Notes under the pieces: model-generated
What the model was told of the DNA's origin: nothing
The model's database searches: none
What the model saw: only the letters and a program-made list of their open reading frames with translations
Shown: positions 20,318-32,232 of the stretch, in pieces
Numbering within the stretch: position 1 is the stretch's first letter
Layout of the letters: each line of letters opens with the position of its first letter
From: Lojkania enalia
Taxonomy: Eukaryota; Ascomycota; Dothideomycetes; Pleosporales
DNA length: 64,000 nucleotides
Assembly: GCA_010094045.1 (NCBI GenBank)
Contig: ML986590.1
Coordinates: 70,382 to 134,381, forward strand
Reading direction: 5' to 3'
Made by a program: the position numbers and the translations under genes

Positions 20318-22945
20318 CTACCCAACAACGGCCTTCATACTTAGCCTTTCTAAGAACCCACTCAAATCTTCCTTTCGGATCTCAATGACGCACGCTTCGA
20401 AACTGTCCATCCGCACCCTTGCCCCCGTTTCCCTCACCACCTCCTGAAACGCGTTGCCGAAACGATTTCTCCCAAATCCTCTGTTTACTTCTTCTTCCTC
20501 TTCTTCTTCACTCTCTTCTTCCTCTTCCTCTTCCTCTTCCTCTTCTGTGTCGTCTTCAACCTCATCCTCTTCCAAGCCAGCAGCTAGATTGCGTCTTATC
20601 CTCTCTTTACGCTTTGCCTCGCGCTCCGCCTGTTTTGCCGCCTTCTTGACCTCTTTAGCTTTCTTCCTTGCCTCACGCTTTGCAGCGCGTTCTTTGGCGG
20701 ATTCGGTAGCGCCACCACCGCCCAGACCGACGACAACGTACAATCCGCGGGAGTCATCAAGGCCAGCCATGACAAGTTCGCTGCCCTTATGCTTCTGTTT
20801 TGCGCCGTTGAGCTCGACGATGGCTTCAGCGACCCAGAGGGCTAGCTTGGTTAACGCTCCGGGGTGTGTGAAGAGTTGGACGTCGGGACCTTCTTTGACG
20901 ACCGCCATACGGAAAGCTCGCAGATGACGGATTTGCTTCTTTTCAATGAGTGCTGTTCCCGTTCGAAAAATGGCACGGTGGAGATGTTGTGCTGTATGTA
21001 TATGTTCGACAAGCAAATCGATAGATGATAAGGCGTCATATGCCGTCCAGAAACGTGCTGTGATGTGCTCCTGTGCGTCATGTCGGATCACGGCGCCGCT
21101 GACTTCGTCTGATGGTGCATTTGCCATTTCAGAGTGGTCTTGCGCTCCGACGAAGTTGGAAGAGTCGAAGCTCGATTGGTTTAGGTTCTTCGCGTCGCCG
21201 ACTTCTAGGATGGATCCTAAGATAACACCTACATCAATGGCGCTGAGACACGCTTTCCAGCCCCAGCACCGCACGAAACCCCATCCATCTTTGATATCGC
21301 CATTACGAGGAGGTGGTGGAACGAGGCCATCCAGGCCGTATACGGGTGCAAATTTCAACAGTCGCTCTCGGAGGCCACGTTTTAGTTCCATATCCATATG
21401 GGTATAATTCTGTTTGCACTGTGTCAAACTGACGCCCATTTTTGCTAGAAGCTTGTCTAATCTCCGCCGCCCCGCATCGCTCCATATATGTAAACGTGCT
21501 GAGAGGTACGGTGAATGGAGCATGCTCTCATATAAACTCCAATGCCGTAAGAGAAGGAATCGCGGTTCAGGCGAAAGCCGTATTGATTTGTCGGTGGCTG
21601 ATCGAGCACTGGTCGGTATGACACCACTCGCGTCACCGAGGTTTGCTTCGCGCGCAATGTCTTTTAGGTCGATAGGATTCAATCGTCGCACTTCGTCGCG
21701 GAGGACAGAGCGAGTCATTTCTCCGCGGTCGCCGTTCCAGCCCGCGGAACCTCCTGCCGCTGAAAGTGGATTCAGACCGACTCCGCTTCCTGTTCGGCCG
21801 TATAATTCGAGACTGCTAACGCCGACAATGGCATTCCAGAGAAGATCATTATCCTCTCGACCTAATTCTGAGGCAAGCGAATATGCTAGGGAAGAGACTG
21901 GCTCCGAATATGAGGCGCCAAGCTGGTAGTATTTGTCTAGGATATTGGTGTACTTGCTGTGTATAGCCTTGAGTTGATTACGTAGACTCTTGACGGATTT
22001 CTCTTTTGGTGTATTTATCGAAGGTGATACTGATCGAGTTCCTGGAGAGTCTGACCGCGAGAAATCCGAAGAACCTCCTAGCTCGGCCCTTGTGCTCACA
22101 AGTCCTCGGCGTGGCGGTCTTCTATCTGGTGAGGATGGTATTGAGGCTCCCTTTGGATATTGTCAGTCAATGCGTGGCTAATTTTCTAGGGTTCTTACAG
22201 AATTACTTCTCCGGCGCTGTCGGGGGCGCTCATCGTCCGAGTCCTCCATTTCAGAGTCCTCATCCATACCCCAGGACTTCCTCTTTTTCGGGGCTTGCCC
22301 GAATTTTGGAGGTTCTTCGTCATCTGGTTCGCTGTCCCACTCCTCCTCCCCAATATCGGGCATTTCTTCAAGGGCACAGTAAGCCTCCCGCTCTGCACCC
22401 AGCTCTTGTTCAATATCTCCGTCATCAAATACAATAATTCCGCCTCTTCCTGACTGATACGACTCCAATACTCTGCCTTTGTCTACGCCGGGCTGCTTCC
22501 GCACTAACTCTCCCGTCGCTGGGTCAGGGCCAACAGGTGCGCCAAAAACGTTAGACAAATTCCACGGCCTACGAGCATCCAGAACCCAGACTTCAACATC
22601 TCCTGGCCCTCCTTGCCCGTTATCGTCCACCTCCAGCCCTAATATTTCCTCCAAATCCACCATTCCACCTACGCCTAAACATACTACGACACCACCGCTT
22701 CCTCCTTCCAGGATCCGCATTGGACGTACTAGCTCTTCTGCAGCTCTGGTCAGGTCCCCATATCCCGCAATGGGCTGTATCTTATGCGGGACATAGTCGC
22801 GTCTCAATAGCGCAGTGAGGATTCGGCAGGCGCAAAGCGCGTCGGGTTCTAGGGCGACGAGTAATAGGACTGGCGGAACGGCAGCATGGTTTCTTTTTAC
22901 CAAGTTCTGGTAGAGGTGCGCGATTAGGTTCCTTGGGAGGTACAT
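20318..22945 (-). CDS. CDC45: DNA replication initiation factor Cdc45
   Basis: Cdc45 joins Mcm2-7 and GINS to form the active CMG helicase at replication origins. Two exons, 22945-22199 and 22150-20318, join at phase 0 to 859 residues with a 48-base intron. The start MYLPRNLIAHLYQNL and the block VLLLVALEPDALCACRILTALL are typical of the family's inactive DHH-type fold. Others are VDLEEILGL, VWVLDARRPWNLSN and, near the C-terminus, FRMAVVKEGPDVQLFTHPGALTKLALWV. Two acidic regions interrupt the fold. One lies near residues 205-245 (DIGEEEWDSEPDDEEPP). The other is a long Glu run at about 785-810, encoded near 20486-20575, just before the conserved end FEACVIEIRKEDLSGFLERL. The acidic insertions make it longer than yeast Cdc45 (650). 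Confidence 0.95.
20486..20575 (-). repeat. GAA/GAG-rich low-complexity tract inside CDC45
   Basis: On the plus strand this reads as repeated CTT/CTC triplets. In the gene it encodes about 25 glutamates with few interruptions. It is likely length-variable between strains. Confidence 0.75.
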
Positions 22946-23285
22946 ATCTGTAACGTCTGGCTGCGTAGAAACGCGCGCGGCGGGACGCGTCTAGTAATAT
23001 TCGAACGGGTTTCGAGTTAAACTCAAGGTCATTGTTCGGTGAGGCCTATGTATAGAAAAATAAGATGTTCTACGAATACGTGACGAAGAGACCGTAGCAA
23101 TTGTACGTGTGGGCGCGCAAGCTTACACGGCTTCGTGACAGGAAATGGTGGAGGGGGAACGCGTCGATCGGTTCTGCTAGCCTGGAAGCGCACTAGCGTG
23201 ATTCCCGCTTGCGGCATCATTGATCCTCACAAGATGTGGATGGTTGCAGAGAATTTGTCTTGCACTAACTAACATTAATATAGTT
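22946..23285. other. Upstream region of CDC45
   Basis: Probable promoter of CDC45 plus the 3' flank of the decayed aquaglyceroporin. No gene seen. Confidence 0.45.
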
Positions 23286-24751
23286 CTAATTTGAAGTCCT
23301 GTGCGAATAGCAAAAATTTAGCGGCAACCAAAGCGTTTCACGTGATGCGTCTTTTTCCCACACTATATGATCTCTCCTAAAACTTTGCACGCGTATGAGT
23401 TTCTTAACTCCAAACCACAGTGTGTTGACGGGGCTTTTCCCCGTGCATATGAAGAGGTCATACAAGCCACCACCCACAAGACAGCCACAAAACGGTGCGA
23501 CCATGGGGATCTAATGAATTCAAGTCAGTCGGCCAGGCCAGGCCACGGATGAAAAAAGGATTGGACGACCTACCTAGAAGTAATAACCTCTAGCAGACCA
23601 TACCTCATGTGGGTATCCTACAGTATAAGGCATCAATCCTGGACTAAAGTCCCTTGCAAATTTATCGCATAGCCCGTCTGCCAACTAAAGCAAGCAGCTA
23701 GGCCGAAGATGAGGAAGAAGAGGCCAAGCAGGAACTACTTATCGCTCTGGACAGTAAGCTGGTCTTTAGTTACCAACTTCATCTGAAATACATACCTTTC
23801 CAATCCGTTGTTATTTAAGTCTTTTAGTGCGAAGATTACGAACATAAGGAGAGCGCTAGCAATGAACTCCGAAAGGAACTAACTCGCTTTTGTCAAGAAA
23901 GGTTGCGGGTATGTGCAGAATATGGCGGCCGCAGCTCTTTCTGCTTGTGGGACTGTTCTGATGCCATGCCCGCCTTCAGACCAGTCGATGGAGCTGATAT
24001 AGTTTACGAAAAAATGCCTGCCTCAACAAACCCTCCTAGGAATTGGGCCATAAAGAAGATTGGGAAGCGCTGCCAGGATAGTCGCAGATAGAAACGGTTG
24101 CTAAAAGTTATGGGCGGGTTGAGATACGCTTCGGAGTCTCCAGCAACATAGGTACCCAGAATTATACTTAGGCCTCGTCTACCACATTGTTAGTCTTTCT
24201 TTGCAATGACTTAGTAGACTTTAAATGCAAACTCACCCCCAATTTATGGTCTGATACACGCCGAATCCATTATCACTGGGAGCTGTCGGCTGACCTGCAG
24301 ACAACAATACTTGCGCCACAGAGCCATCTCCAAACCTGTTCAGATATGATTAAGTTGTGGGCTTATCAATATAGTTGAGGCTTTACATACACTACCGTTA
24401 TCAACATGTCCCAGAATTCCGCGAAAGGTTCTCTAAGGACTAACTTGATTCTGGCCCAGCCTAAATTACGGCGGGTTCCACATAATAATCGGAATCGGTA
24501 GGCGTCTCCGGATGGAGACCCAATGCAAAGCGGGAGCATTGGAGATTGTCTGAAGTTTTATGAGGCACAACACTAGTTATACCCGTAGCAACAAATGCAT
24601 GTGTTGGAACCTGAGTTAGTTCCGCGCTGAACAAATCATCTTTATGGTGAAGACGTTCATTTTGCTCTTCTTTCATTTCTTCAAGTTTCCCTCTATTATC
24701 TATGAAATCGTAGACTCTAGGGTTGATGGGAGGATTGCCCATGTAAGACAT
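23286..24751 (-). pseudogene. Decayed aquaglyceroporin (MIP family)
   Basis: MIP channels move water or glycerol across membranes, and this copy cannot make one. Reading the minus strand piece by piece gives the channel in correct order. It starts with an N-terminal cytosolic tail from the ATG at 24751 and REPFAEFWDMLI near 24420. FGDGSVAQVLLSAGQ follows near 24330, then LGTYVAGDSEAYLNPPITF near 24140, where the first NPA box is now NPP. EFIASALLMFVIFALKD follows near 23850, LGLFFLIFGLAACFSWQTGYAIN near 23690 covers the approach to the second NPA box, and MVAPFCGCLVGGGLYDLF closes it from 23504. Breaks are a stop at 24461-24463, an indel near 23990, a TAG at 23879-23881, an indel just inside the second NPA motif near 23658, and a TAG replacing Trp at 23574-23576. 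Remnants of introns with GT..AG ends are still visible near 24170-24230, 23750-23800 and 23530-23573. Confidence 0.85.
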
Positions 24752-27359
24752 TGGGAGCTTGGTGGCGCAGAGCAGGACATGTCATGGACTAGTCAACTAT
24801 CTAGAGCTAGCAATGAAGCTTAGTGTAAACTCTTTGGCCGGAGGAAAGACGCTGGTTGTAGTCATTCCAGAATAGCAGATCCCATTACAACATTGACATT
24901 CGAGGGGCATCTAAGTTATAAATTAAGCTTATCCATACGTTACTAGAACTACAGGAGGATCATGATCGGCCTAAGCAGAGAGCCATCTCGGCGCAGGGTC
25001 CGTCTGGAGTCAACAGCCCGCCGTTTCCCCCGCGTCAGCTGTGTGATGGACATTATAGCTGAGGTGACTTGGCAATGACGTATCCTGGTGTGTTTTATAG
25101 GATCTTATTTCCCTGTTGGCGCGCACTCTTGCCCACTGATTCGCAGACGATGCAATAGCGACTGTGCTACGAAGAAAAGAAGTGTCATGGTATTTATTCA
25201 CGATGATATCGTATTAAACCCATCATTCCGTGACATTTCCGACACTATAACACTAGCAGATCCACAGAACGTTTTGTGGGGGTGCGGCCACCATACACCG
25301 CGAAACCGCCCCGTACTTGTCCCGTTCTAGTTTCGTCTGAACTTGAATTACTCATCGCCTTTCAAGCGAACTTGCCCAACGTCCGTCGACCTTCGTCCTT
25401 CTCTAACCTCACCTACCCGCAGCGATGGCATCGAAATATAGTCTGAAGACAGTCACTGGGATACATCTTGTTTCGCAACGCTTGTTGAGTTGATTTTCCG
25501 GTTGCTCAGAGGTCCCTGGCACGTTTTAAAGAGTCGGCGAGTAGCTACCCAACGCAGTGAATTCGCGCGAGTCGACACCGGTATTGGTAGTTCAGTGTCT
25601 CATTTGACTTTCTTTCCCTAGTGCTGTACCGCCCAGTCACCGCCTGCTTGCTATCGCTTTAGCAACATCTGTACCCATGATCTATAAATCTCTCTAATTC
25701 TCTATTTTGCCTTACAATCTATACCCTTTGCTTTGTCTATTTCCTATCCTTTGCCGCCTTCTACAACCATAGAATATCGTAATTGTATGAGAACCTTTGC
25801 ACATTTGTCATGAACGCAAGCTCTAGTCTATTCTATACAATCTTGCGGACCCTAGCTTATAGCCAAGTTTTTTTTCTCTTCCATTATTAGTATATTTTTC
25901 CTTTCGCTTTCTCATTTTTCTATTTTGACCCTTTCTTGAAACCGTCCCCTTTCTACTACAGCTCCTTGGAAGTCAAATCACTTGTGCACGAAGGATTATT
26001 TACCGGCGAGCCAACATATTGATTCCTTCCACAGGAATCTCTATCCTCATGTATGCGACATCGAACGTTAGTATCGATTTCATCATCGCCGCATAGAGAA
26101 AACTTGGTTGAAAAGATTTGCATGCCCCAACCATTGCTCGATAGATCTTAGAGCAAGGCGTGGACGACACAAAAAACATTCAGAATGGATATAAGGACGA
26201 TCTCCATGATGAGTTTGGCTCTTACTACTGTCGCAGGCTGTGCGTGAAGACTCGGCTTGTCGGCGGTGCGTATTGTCACATCGCTAAAATCATCTTAACT
26301 CTACAATGACGCGCCTTCTACTTTCACCTGTAGTTATCCACTAAAACGATAATCTCGGCGGCGCAGCTAAAGCACTGCATAAGCACCGCAATGGTCTTTC
26401 CCACGGATTGGCCGTGAGCTAGGGCCGCTCTGTTTCCTCGTCTTATTAAAGTACTATTCGGCGACGAATCCGATAAGTTAATCAGAAGTGTCTATGACGA
26501 AAGTGTTATGTCCTACCTGGTCTAGGTTGGAACGCAAACCAGTTGGTTTACTACCTGTAGTCTCTTCACTTCCGGCTGGCCCACAGATGTACCAGCGTCC
26601 TTGCACTGCATATGGGAACTGTACGAAGATAGCCATGCGGTGGGTCTATCTTTTTGCATGGTTTCTTCTTCGCATAAGTTCGATTTGTGGTGAGGGAACG
26701 GGTCTTTTTTTTTTCTCTTTGTGGTTGTGGCGGTTGTTTGGATGTTATTACCGCTCCGCCGCCGCAACGTGAAGCACAGCGGCGCCACTTGCACAATCAA
26801 AAAACACGGCATGCAGTATTCCTGAGCAGTGATTTTCGTTGCATATTTAGAAGTGCTTCGCTCTTAGGTGATAGCTATATAGCCTTTATCTGTCACAGCA
26901 CCGCTTAGCCCCTAATATCGGAGGCAGACTACGTGGAAGTGCCCACGATTGCTACGTCCGGTAGTGTCTTCTTTTTTTCGCGGGTCAGAAGGCCGAAGCC
27001 ATACTGTCCCGCATTCTAAGTGAGCTTGCAAAGCGTGAATAGGTACATAGTAGATAGATAGATCTTGCACTAGAGCAATACACACTACTCATAGTCTCGG
27101 CAATGCTCTTATACCAATGTAAAAATCTAATGAAGCTTAGATGTTTATGAATACGAGATTGTAAATTTCCGCGAAACCATCTGGGCTGATAATAACGCAA
27201 AGAACAAGGAGCGACAAGTCTTGTGCACATGTGATCCTATTCTCTCCAGTCACTTCAAAATACAATATGCTACAAGAAATACGCCTGCCCTCCTTCTGAC
27301 AGCACCCCAAAGCGAAGACTATTTTAAAGCCGCTGCAGCCGCCAGGATGGTATACCAAT
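24752..27359. other. Long intergenic region without a supported gene
   Basis: Nothing convincing codes here over 2.6 kb. A pyrimidine-rich stretch (about 25640-25980) resembles a fungal promoter. It is followed near 26185 by a 20-codon frame with a hydrophobic, signal-like start (MDIRTISMMSLALTTVAGCA), too short to call. A T/G-rich and GCCGCCGC-containing stretch lies near 26700-26770. Confidence 0.4.
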
Positions 27360-28278
27360 TTATTGCAAACGCTTCTCAGCGGCCTTCCAGTTGATGACCT
27401 CCCAGATAGCCTTGAAGTACTCGGCCTTGCGGTTCTGGTATTGGAGGCTGCAGATGTCAGCAAGCTATATGACAAGATTCGAATGAAGGGAACATACTAG
27501 TAGGCGTGCTCCCAGGCGTCGATTCCTAGAATGGGCCGGAATTGACCAACGACGGGATCTTGGTTCTTTCCATATTGTTAGCAAATAACAGACGAGCGAG
27601 GGAAGCCATCACATACGGCATAAGTCTTGATCTGGATGGAGCCAGTCTGAGTATCCTGCACAAGCCATGCCCAACCGCTTCCCTGAATGCCCGCCAAAGC
27701 GGTGTTGAATTTCTGCTGGAACGATTCCAAGCTCCCGTAGCTGTCGTTGATAGCTTGTGCCAGCTTGCCAGATGGGGGCTCGCCACCGCCCTGGTTCTTT
27801 GGTGCAAGATTCTCCCAGAACAGGGTGTGGTTAATATGACCGCCTGCCGGATGCTCGGTTAGCCAAGCTATCTTCCACGGCAAAAAATCCATATCGACTG
27901 GATAGACGAACCGCCATGGAAGTTGATCAAGGGCTGCAGAGCAATCTGAGCCTGGATGTCCTGCTTCTGCTTGGCCTCCTCAAGCTGCTCGGAGAAATTG
28001 TTGTACGAGGTCACGTATGTTTGGTGATGCTTGTTGTGGTGCAGCTCCATGATCTGCCCGGAGATGGAGGGCTCGAGCGCGCCATAGTCGTCTGAGAGCA
28101 TTCGGTCAGCGAAGTGCTTCATCTCATGGAGGATTGAGATCTTACATGGAAGGCCGGGAAGGGTTGCCTTTCCACGGACAAAGCTCGTGCCTGCGAGACC
28201 GGCGCGGGCGGGGGCTTTGGGAGCGGATGCTCGGAGCGCAGTGCGCAGGGCAGAGGATCGCAAGAAAGTAGAAGTCAT
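27360..28278 (-). CDS. SOD2: Mitochondrial Mn-type superoxide dismutase
   Basis: This enzyme converts superoxide to hydrogen peroxide and oxygen in the mitochondrial matrix. Five exons join in frame: 28278-28146, 28091-27912, 27843-27617, 27565-27498 and 27447-27360. They give 231 residues with introns of 50-68 bases. The N-terminus is Arg/Ala/Ser-rich with no acidic residue (MTSTFLRSSALRTALRAS), as for a matrix-targeting peptide, ahead of the mature start LPGLPYDYGALEP. Metal ligands are visible in ELHHNKHHQTYV, GGGHINHTLFWENL and GIDAWEHAYYLQY, with the Mn/Fe-SOD signature Asp-x-Trp-Glu-His. The motif GSGWAWLV is also present. The intron-spanning junctions restore family sequence exactly, so the exon model is firm. 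Length matches fungal Sod2 (about 225-235). Confidence 0.96.
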
Positions 28279-28871
28279 GATGGCAATCGATGGGCCTGGT
28301 GCAATTGGCGATGACGGGAAGCGCAAAGGGGCTGAAAGGGTTCGAAGGGAGTGGTGTTGTCGTTCCGGGTTGAGCACTTTTCGATTATCAACTTTCGTCA
28401 TAGCGAACGCCCGAGCTTCCGAGCTTCAAGCTCCTCCCTCCGTCTCGGAGCGCACAGGCCGGCCAACGGCAGCGCCCCGCCCGCTGGCCTTACGTCTTGG
28501 TGACACAACTCTCAGGTGCCGCGACGGCGTTCTCGTCCATTCCAGAGTCCCAAGAAGCGCACGCCACAACGCTACAAAGTTGCCATAGTCGGGTGAGCCG
28601 CCCGCCTCAGCTGTAGCGCAATGTGTGGCGCCCCGCACACTGTCCCAGGGCGGGACCGGCCTGGCATCGGACCTCTCAGTACAGCCCCAAACCAAGGATA
28701 CCGGCTGCAGCTTTTGCATCGCCCGCGTGCTGTTGAGCCGTACCTGATCGTCGGCACACGAGAACTCTCACGCCATGCACCACGGCCCCCGGAATTGACG
28801 GTCTACAAACAATCCGCCACCCTTGAGCATTCTCGTCTTCTCGCCAGCTCCCCCACCCCTGCCCCGCCTTG
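28279..28871. promoter_or_regulatory. Shared divergent promoter, SOD2 and hydroxyornithine acyltransferase
   Basis: 593 bases separate the two start codons, which face away from each other. The sequence is GC-rich and near the plus-strand gene becomes pyrimidine-rich. I did not find a clear GATA-type iron-regulator site. Co-regulation is possible but not shown. Confidence 0.4.
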
Positions 28872-30520
28872 ATGGCTCCCTCTATTGTGCATTTACCCAA
28901 CGGGCAGATCCTGACCGTGTCCCCCGTGTTCGGGGGTCTCTTTTTCAAGTCAAACGACCTCACAAACGTGCACTCCCCATTTCCCGCCGGCTGGACAATT
29001 GTCTTAAACTCAGAGGACGAGCTCGACCCCGAGATAGCAGCACAGGACGAAGAGAAAGATACGTCGTCCGCCAACGAAGATGGTCGAACGCCCAGACGAC
29101 ACCACGTACACCGCTTCAAGAAACCGACGCTGCACAATGACCATCTTTACATCTCGTCGATTTCAAACCCTAGCAGCAATGACTTCAAGCCCCCAAGCTC
29201 CCCGACCAGGCAGATGGCCATGATGCTCTGGGCGACGCTCTACTGGTACTTCCACCAGCCTGAGCCGCCACTGAATCTCACCACCCCTGCCTCGAAGAAG
29301 ACGCCAGATCCCGGCAAACCAGAAGGCGAATGGAGGATCAATATCAATAGGGAGGGCATATTCAAGGGCAAAGTTGTGCTGCCGAAGCTCGAGCGCATGG
29401 GATTGATAGCAAGCGAAGAGTCGAGCGTCGGCACAGCACAGGAGGAGAACTCAGAGGAAGGCTGGTTGAGAATGTTTGTTAGTCGCAAATCGTTCTGGCA
29501 GCTGGATCCTCGGATCTACCTCTTCACACTATCACCAATGTCTCAGTCACCTTTTCCATCGGGCTCACCATATCCCTCAAGGCCAGGCTCCCCCGATCGA
29601 GGTGTAGGAGGATCAAAAGAGATACAACTAGACCAGGTATCCCAGGGCCTGTGGTCACCGACCGCACCAGGACCCTTCCATTCGACCAGCCATCTCCCAA
29701 CCTACTACCCACCCCCACCTCCCCAGTATATCTTCTCGAATAATATCCGCCACCCTATTCGTCCCAAGCCACCCCGACAAGGCGAGATCTTTTACACCCG
29801 CTTCATTCCCAGTGTCGGTCAATACCTCTCATTCCGCGTAGCCTCAATATCAAATAAGCCACTCCGCCACCGTGGCCCCGTATCCACGCAGTCGCCTTCT
29901 CCGCACCGCGCCTCCCCGCGCCCGTTCTCTGATCCCTTCGTGCCCACCGTCTCGTCCTCAAGCCTTGGCATGTCGGATTTAGAATATCTCCATAAATGGA
30001 TGAATGACCCGCGCGTGGCGTATTTTTGGGGCGAAGACGGACCGCAGTCACATCAAGAAGAATTCCTCAAGACTGCGTTAAAGTCAAAGCATTCGTTCCC
30101 TGTAATTGGATGTTGGGATGGGAAACCGTTTGGCTTCTTTGAGATATATTGGGTAAAAGAAGACCCGATTGCTAAATACCTTTCCAATGTAGGCGACTAT
30201 GATAGGGGCTTTCATTGCTTGGTTGGAGAACAGGAATTTAGAGGGGAGCATAGGGTGAGAGTTTGGTTGAGTGCCATGGTACATTATCTTTGGTTGGCGG
30301 ATAATAGGACGGAATCGATCATGTTGGAGCCTAGGGTTGATAATACAAAGTAAGTGTCTGCAATCTTTACTAATAGTATGGGTCAACGCTTACATAGAAT
30401 AGATTAGCACAGTATTGTATGGATGCTGGCTTCTACAAAGAGAGGGAGCTTAGCTTTCCACATAAGCAAGCAAACCTTATGAAGATAAAGAGAGATGCTT
30501 GGGATGTACCTGCTCTATAA
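28872..30520 (+). CDS. sidL: Siderophore N5-hydroxyornithine acyltransferase, SidL-like
   Basis: Enzymes of this family acylate N5-hydroxyornithine to make the hydroxamate groups of fungal siderophores. SidL supplies acetyl groups for ferricrocin, and SidF anhydromevalonyl groups for fusarinines. Two exons, 28872-30349 and 30403-30520, join to 531 residues. The N-terminal half starts with HLPNGQILTVSPVFGGLFF and holds a long Pro/Ser-rich insertion (about 210-360). The IucB/AlcB-type GNAT domain spans about 368-525: YLHKWMNDPRVAYFWGEDG, IGCWDGKPFGFFEIYWVKED, RGFHCLVGEQEFRG and MLEPRVDNTK, with MDAGFYKERELSFPHKQANL encoded by exon 2. It ends in DVPAL, not a peroxisomal SKL-type signal, and no siderophore synthetase lies beside it. 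Both points favour SidL over SidF, but that choice is inference. It faces SOD2 head-to-head. Confidence 0.82.
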
Positions 30521-30744
30521 ACACCTGTCTAGGGCCGACACATAAGACCGAGATACTTCATGTTTATCTTGTTTTATTGAAGCTTGAATGCGGATACCAC
30601 GGAATAAATAATTATGGTAGTGATGGAGTGGGGATATATCATTTCAACATTTAGATGTAGATGCTAGTTCGGACATAGCATCTAATAGGGGTATCTCTAT
30701 ACGCTTAATTCACCTAAGCTTGTGCTTCCAACGATTGCATTCCC

Positions 30745-31920
30745 TCAAAGTGATTCGAGCCATGAACCAGCCGCCCAGATCCCAAGACAGCCCAGTAACG
30801 CTGCAGCCCCAACAATCTGCTTCTTCCAGCCCGTATCCTCATCGACCCGAGGAGCTCTTTCTTTCCTCAGAGGCTGCTTGGTATCCAAAACTCTAGCCTC
30901 CTCAGCAACCTCCTGTCGCCGAGGATACGTGTAAAGAGACTCGTTATGTCTCCTCTTCGCCTCGATAATCATCCTTTCAATTGCAGCTAGTTCCTCTCGC
31001 CACTCAGTCTCGTTCCTCTTCACACCCCCATCGACTTCCACATTCTGCACATTACCAAAGAAATCCATGATCAGCTTAGATCTAGCAGCCTGTTCACCGC
31101 CGTGGAATAAATCGTATCTTATGCCCGGATGCGAATGCATCTTCTCTTCGTCATAGCTATCGAACAAATCGCCCATTGTAACTTTGCTCGTTGGGTCACG
31201 GACCTGCGTCTCCAGAAACTCGAGGTTGTAATACGTATACCGATCGATGACCGCCACGCCGACGTCGTTATCTGCATGGTGCGAATACGAGCTCTGATCG
31301 ATCTCAGAGCTGCCCGTGGCGAGGATATTCGGTGAGTAGAATTTCGAGTACATAGTATTAGCTTGGCAGGTATCGATCATAAAGAGCATCTCGTGGTAGC
31401 GCTTCTTCTCCCACATCTGCTCGAACGCGTCGGCGAGGTCGAACGCAGAGATTTCCTCGGCATCCTGAAATTTGAGGAATTCGTTGCCGCCGTGGCCGGT
31501 CATGTACACGAGGATGTTGGACCGGTCGTCCGTGAGCAGGCGCTTGCTGCGCGGCATGTCCTCGCCTACCCGGTCGGTCATTAGTCGGATAAAGTTTTCA
31601 ACTGTGACTTCGTAGCCCCGGTAATCGACTTCAATGTTGTCGCCGTAGAGATCTAGCGCTCGGTCGGCGTTGTTGTAGACGGTGCCGGGGAAGGCGTTGC
31701 GCGGGTTGCAGGCCATGTCGTCGGGCAGCATGAGTATGATTTGGGAGTCGGGAATCCCGAGGCGCTTGACGGTGCGGTAGAGCGAGAGGACATTTGCAAG
31801 GTGCCTGTAGTTGAACCAAAATCGCGATGTGGAAACTAGAACGGCCCAGTTGGACGTGTGCTCGCTGAGGGTCAGGGTGGAGAGGAGGAGCACGAGGAAA
31901 ACCCTTATTGTGAGCGCCAT
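30745..31920 (-). CDS. GPI8: GPI-anchor transamidase catalytic subunit Gpi8/PIG-K
   Basis: Gpi8 is the caspase-like (C13 family) cysteine protease subunit of the ER GPI transamidase, which cleaves the C-terminal signal and attaches the GPI anchor. It is a single exon of 391 residues, starting at MALTIRVFLVLLLSTLTLSE, a signal peptide. An in-frame upstream methionine at 31956 would place extra residues before the signal and is less likely. The catalytic dyad is visible: His143 in YMTGHGGNEFLKF and Cys185 in MIDTCQANTMYSKF. Other family marks are HTSNWAVLVSTSRFWFNYRH, DDMACNPRNAFPG and SHHADNDVGVAVIDRYTYY. A C-terminal TM segment (GAAALLGCLGIWAAG) ends the protein. It shares a 312-base divergent promoter with the OPT gene. 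Confidence 0.97.
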   Translation of the reverse strand: MALTIRVFLVLLLSTLTLSEHTSNWAVLVSTSRFWFNYRHLANVLSLYRTVKRLGIPDSQIILMLPDDMACNPRNAFPGTVYNNADRALDLYGDNIEVDYRGYEVTVENFIRLMTDRVGEDMPRSKRLLTDDRSNILVYMTGHGGNEFLKFQDAEEISAFDLADAFEQMWEKKRYHEMLFMIDTCQANTMYSKFYSPNILATGSSEIDQSSYSHHADNDVGVAVIDRYTYYNLEFLETQVRDPTSKVTMGDLFDSYDEEKMHSHPGIRYDLFHGGEQAARSKLIMDFFGNVQNVEVDGGVKRNETEWREELAAIERMIIEAKRRHNESLYTYPRRQEVAEEARVLDTKQPLRKERAPRVDEDTGWKKQIVGAAALLGCLGIWAAGSWLESL

Positions 31921-32232
31921 TGCGAAAGGCGAAAGCCAAATCTGAATGTTAAACAAGAAAATGAATGCTCCTCTTGGACGAACAAATCAAAAGTTACGAA
32001 AATGAGCGCCCTGGAATGCAAGTTCGCGACAGTCCTTGACGTTAGTGAGAGCTGACAAATAAGCTCCTTCTCCAGTCCGCGGTCGCCGCATCACGTGTGG
32101 CGCCGGTCCTAGAGAAAGAAGGGTGATCGCGTCATGAATGACTCCGCACTTCTTATCGCATCTCCGGTCATTTCGAAAGCATGGATGCGTAGTAATAAAA
32201 CCCGCTAATAGTCCTTCTCCCCCTCGGCTTTG
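31921..32232. promoter_or_regulatory. Divergent promoter between GPI8 and the OPT transporter
   Basis: 312 bases lie between two outward-facing start codons, so both core promoters must fit here. No TATA box or known operator is evident. Confidence 0.45.

Noticed and set aside
20419..20927. Plus-strand frames rich in Leu/Pro/Ser opposite CDC45
   Set aside because: They are the reverse of the Glu-rich tract in Cdc45; pure composition effect.
26488..26908. Overlapping open frames on both strands near 26.5-26.9 kb
   Set aside because: Frames overlap on both strands, include a homopolymer (T run) and GCC repeats, and show no family features.
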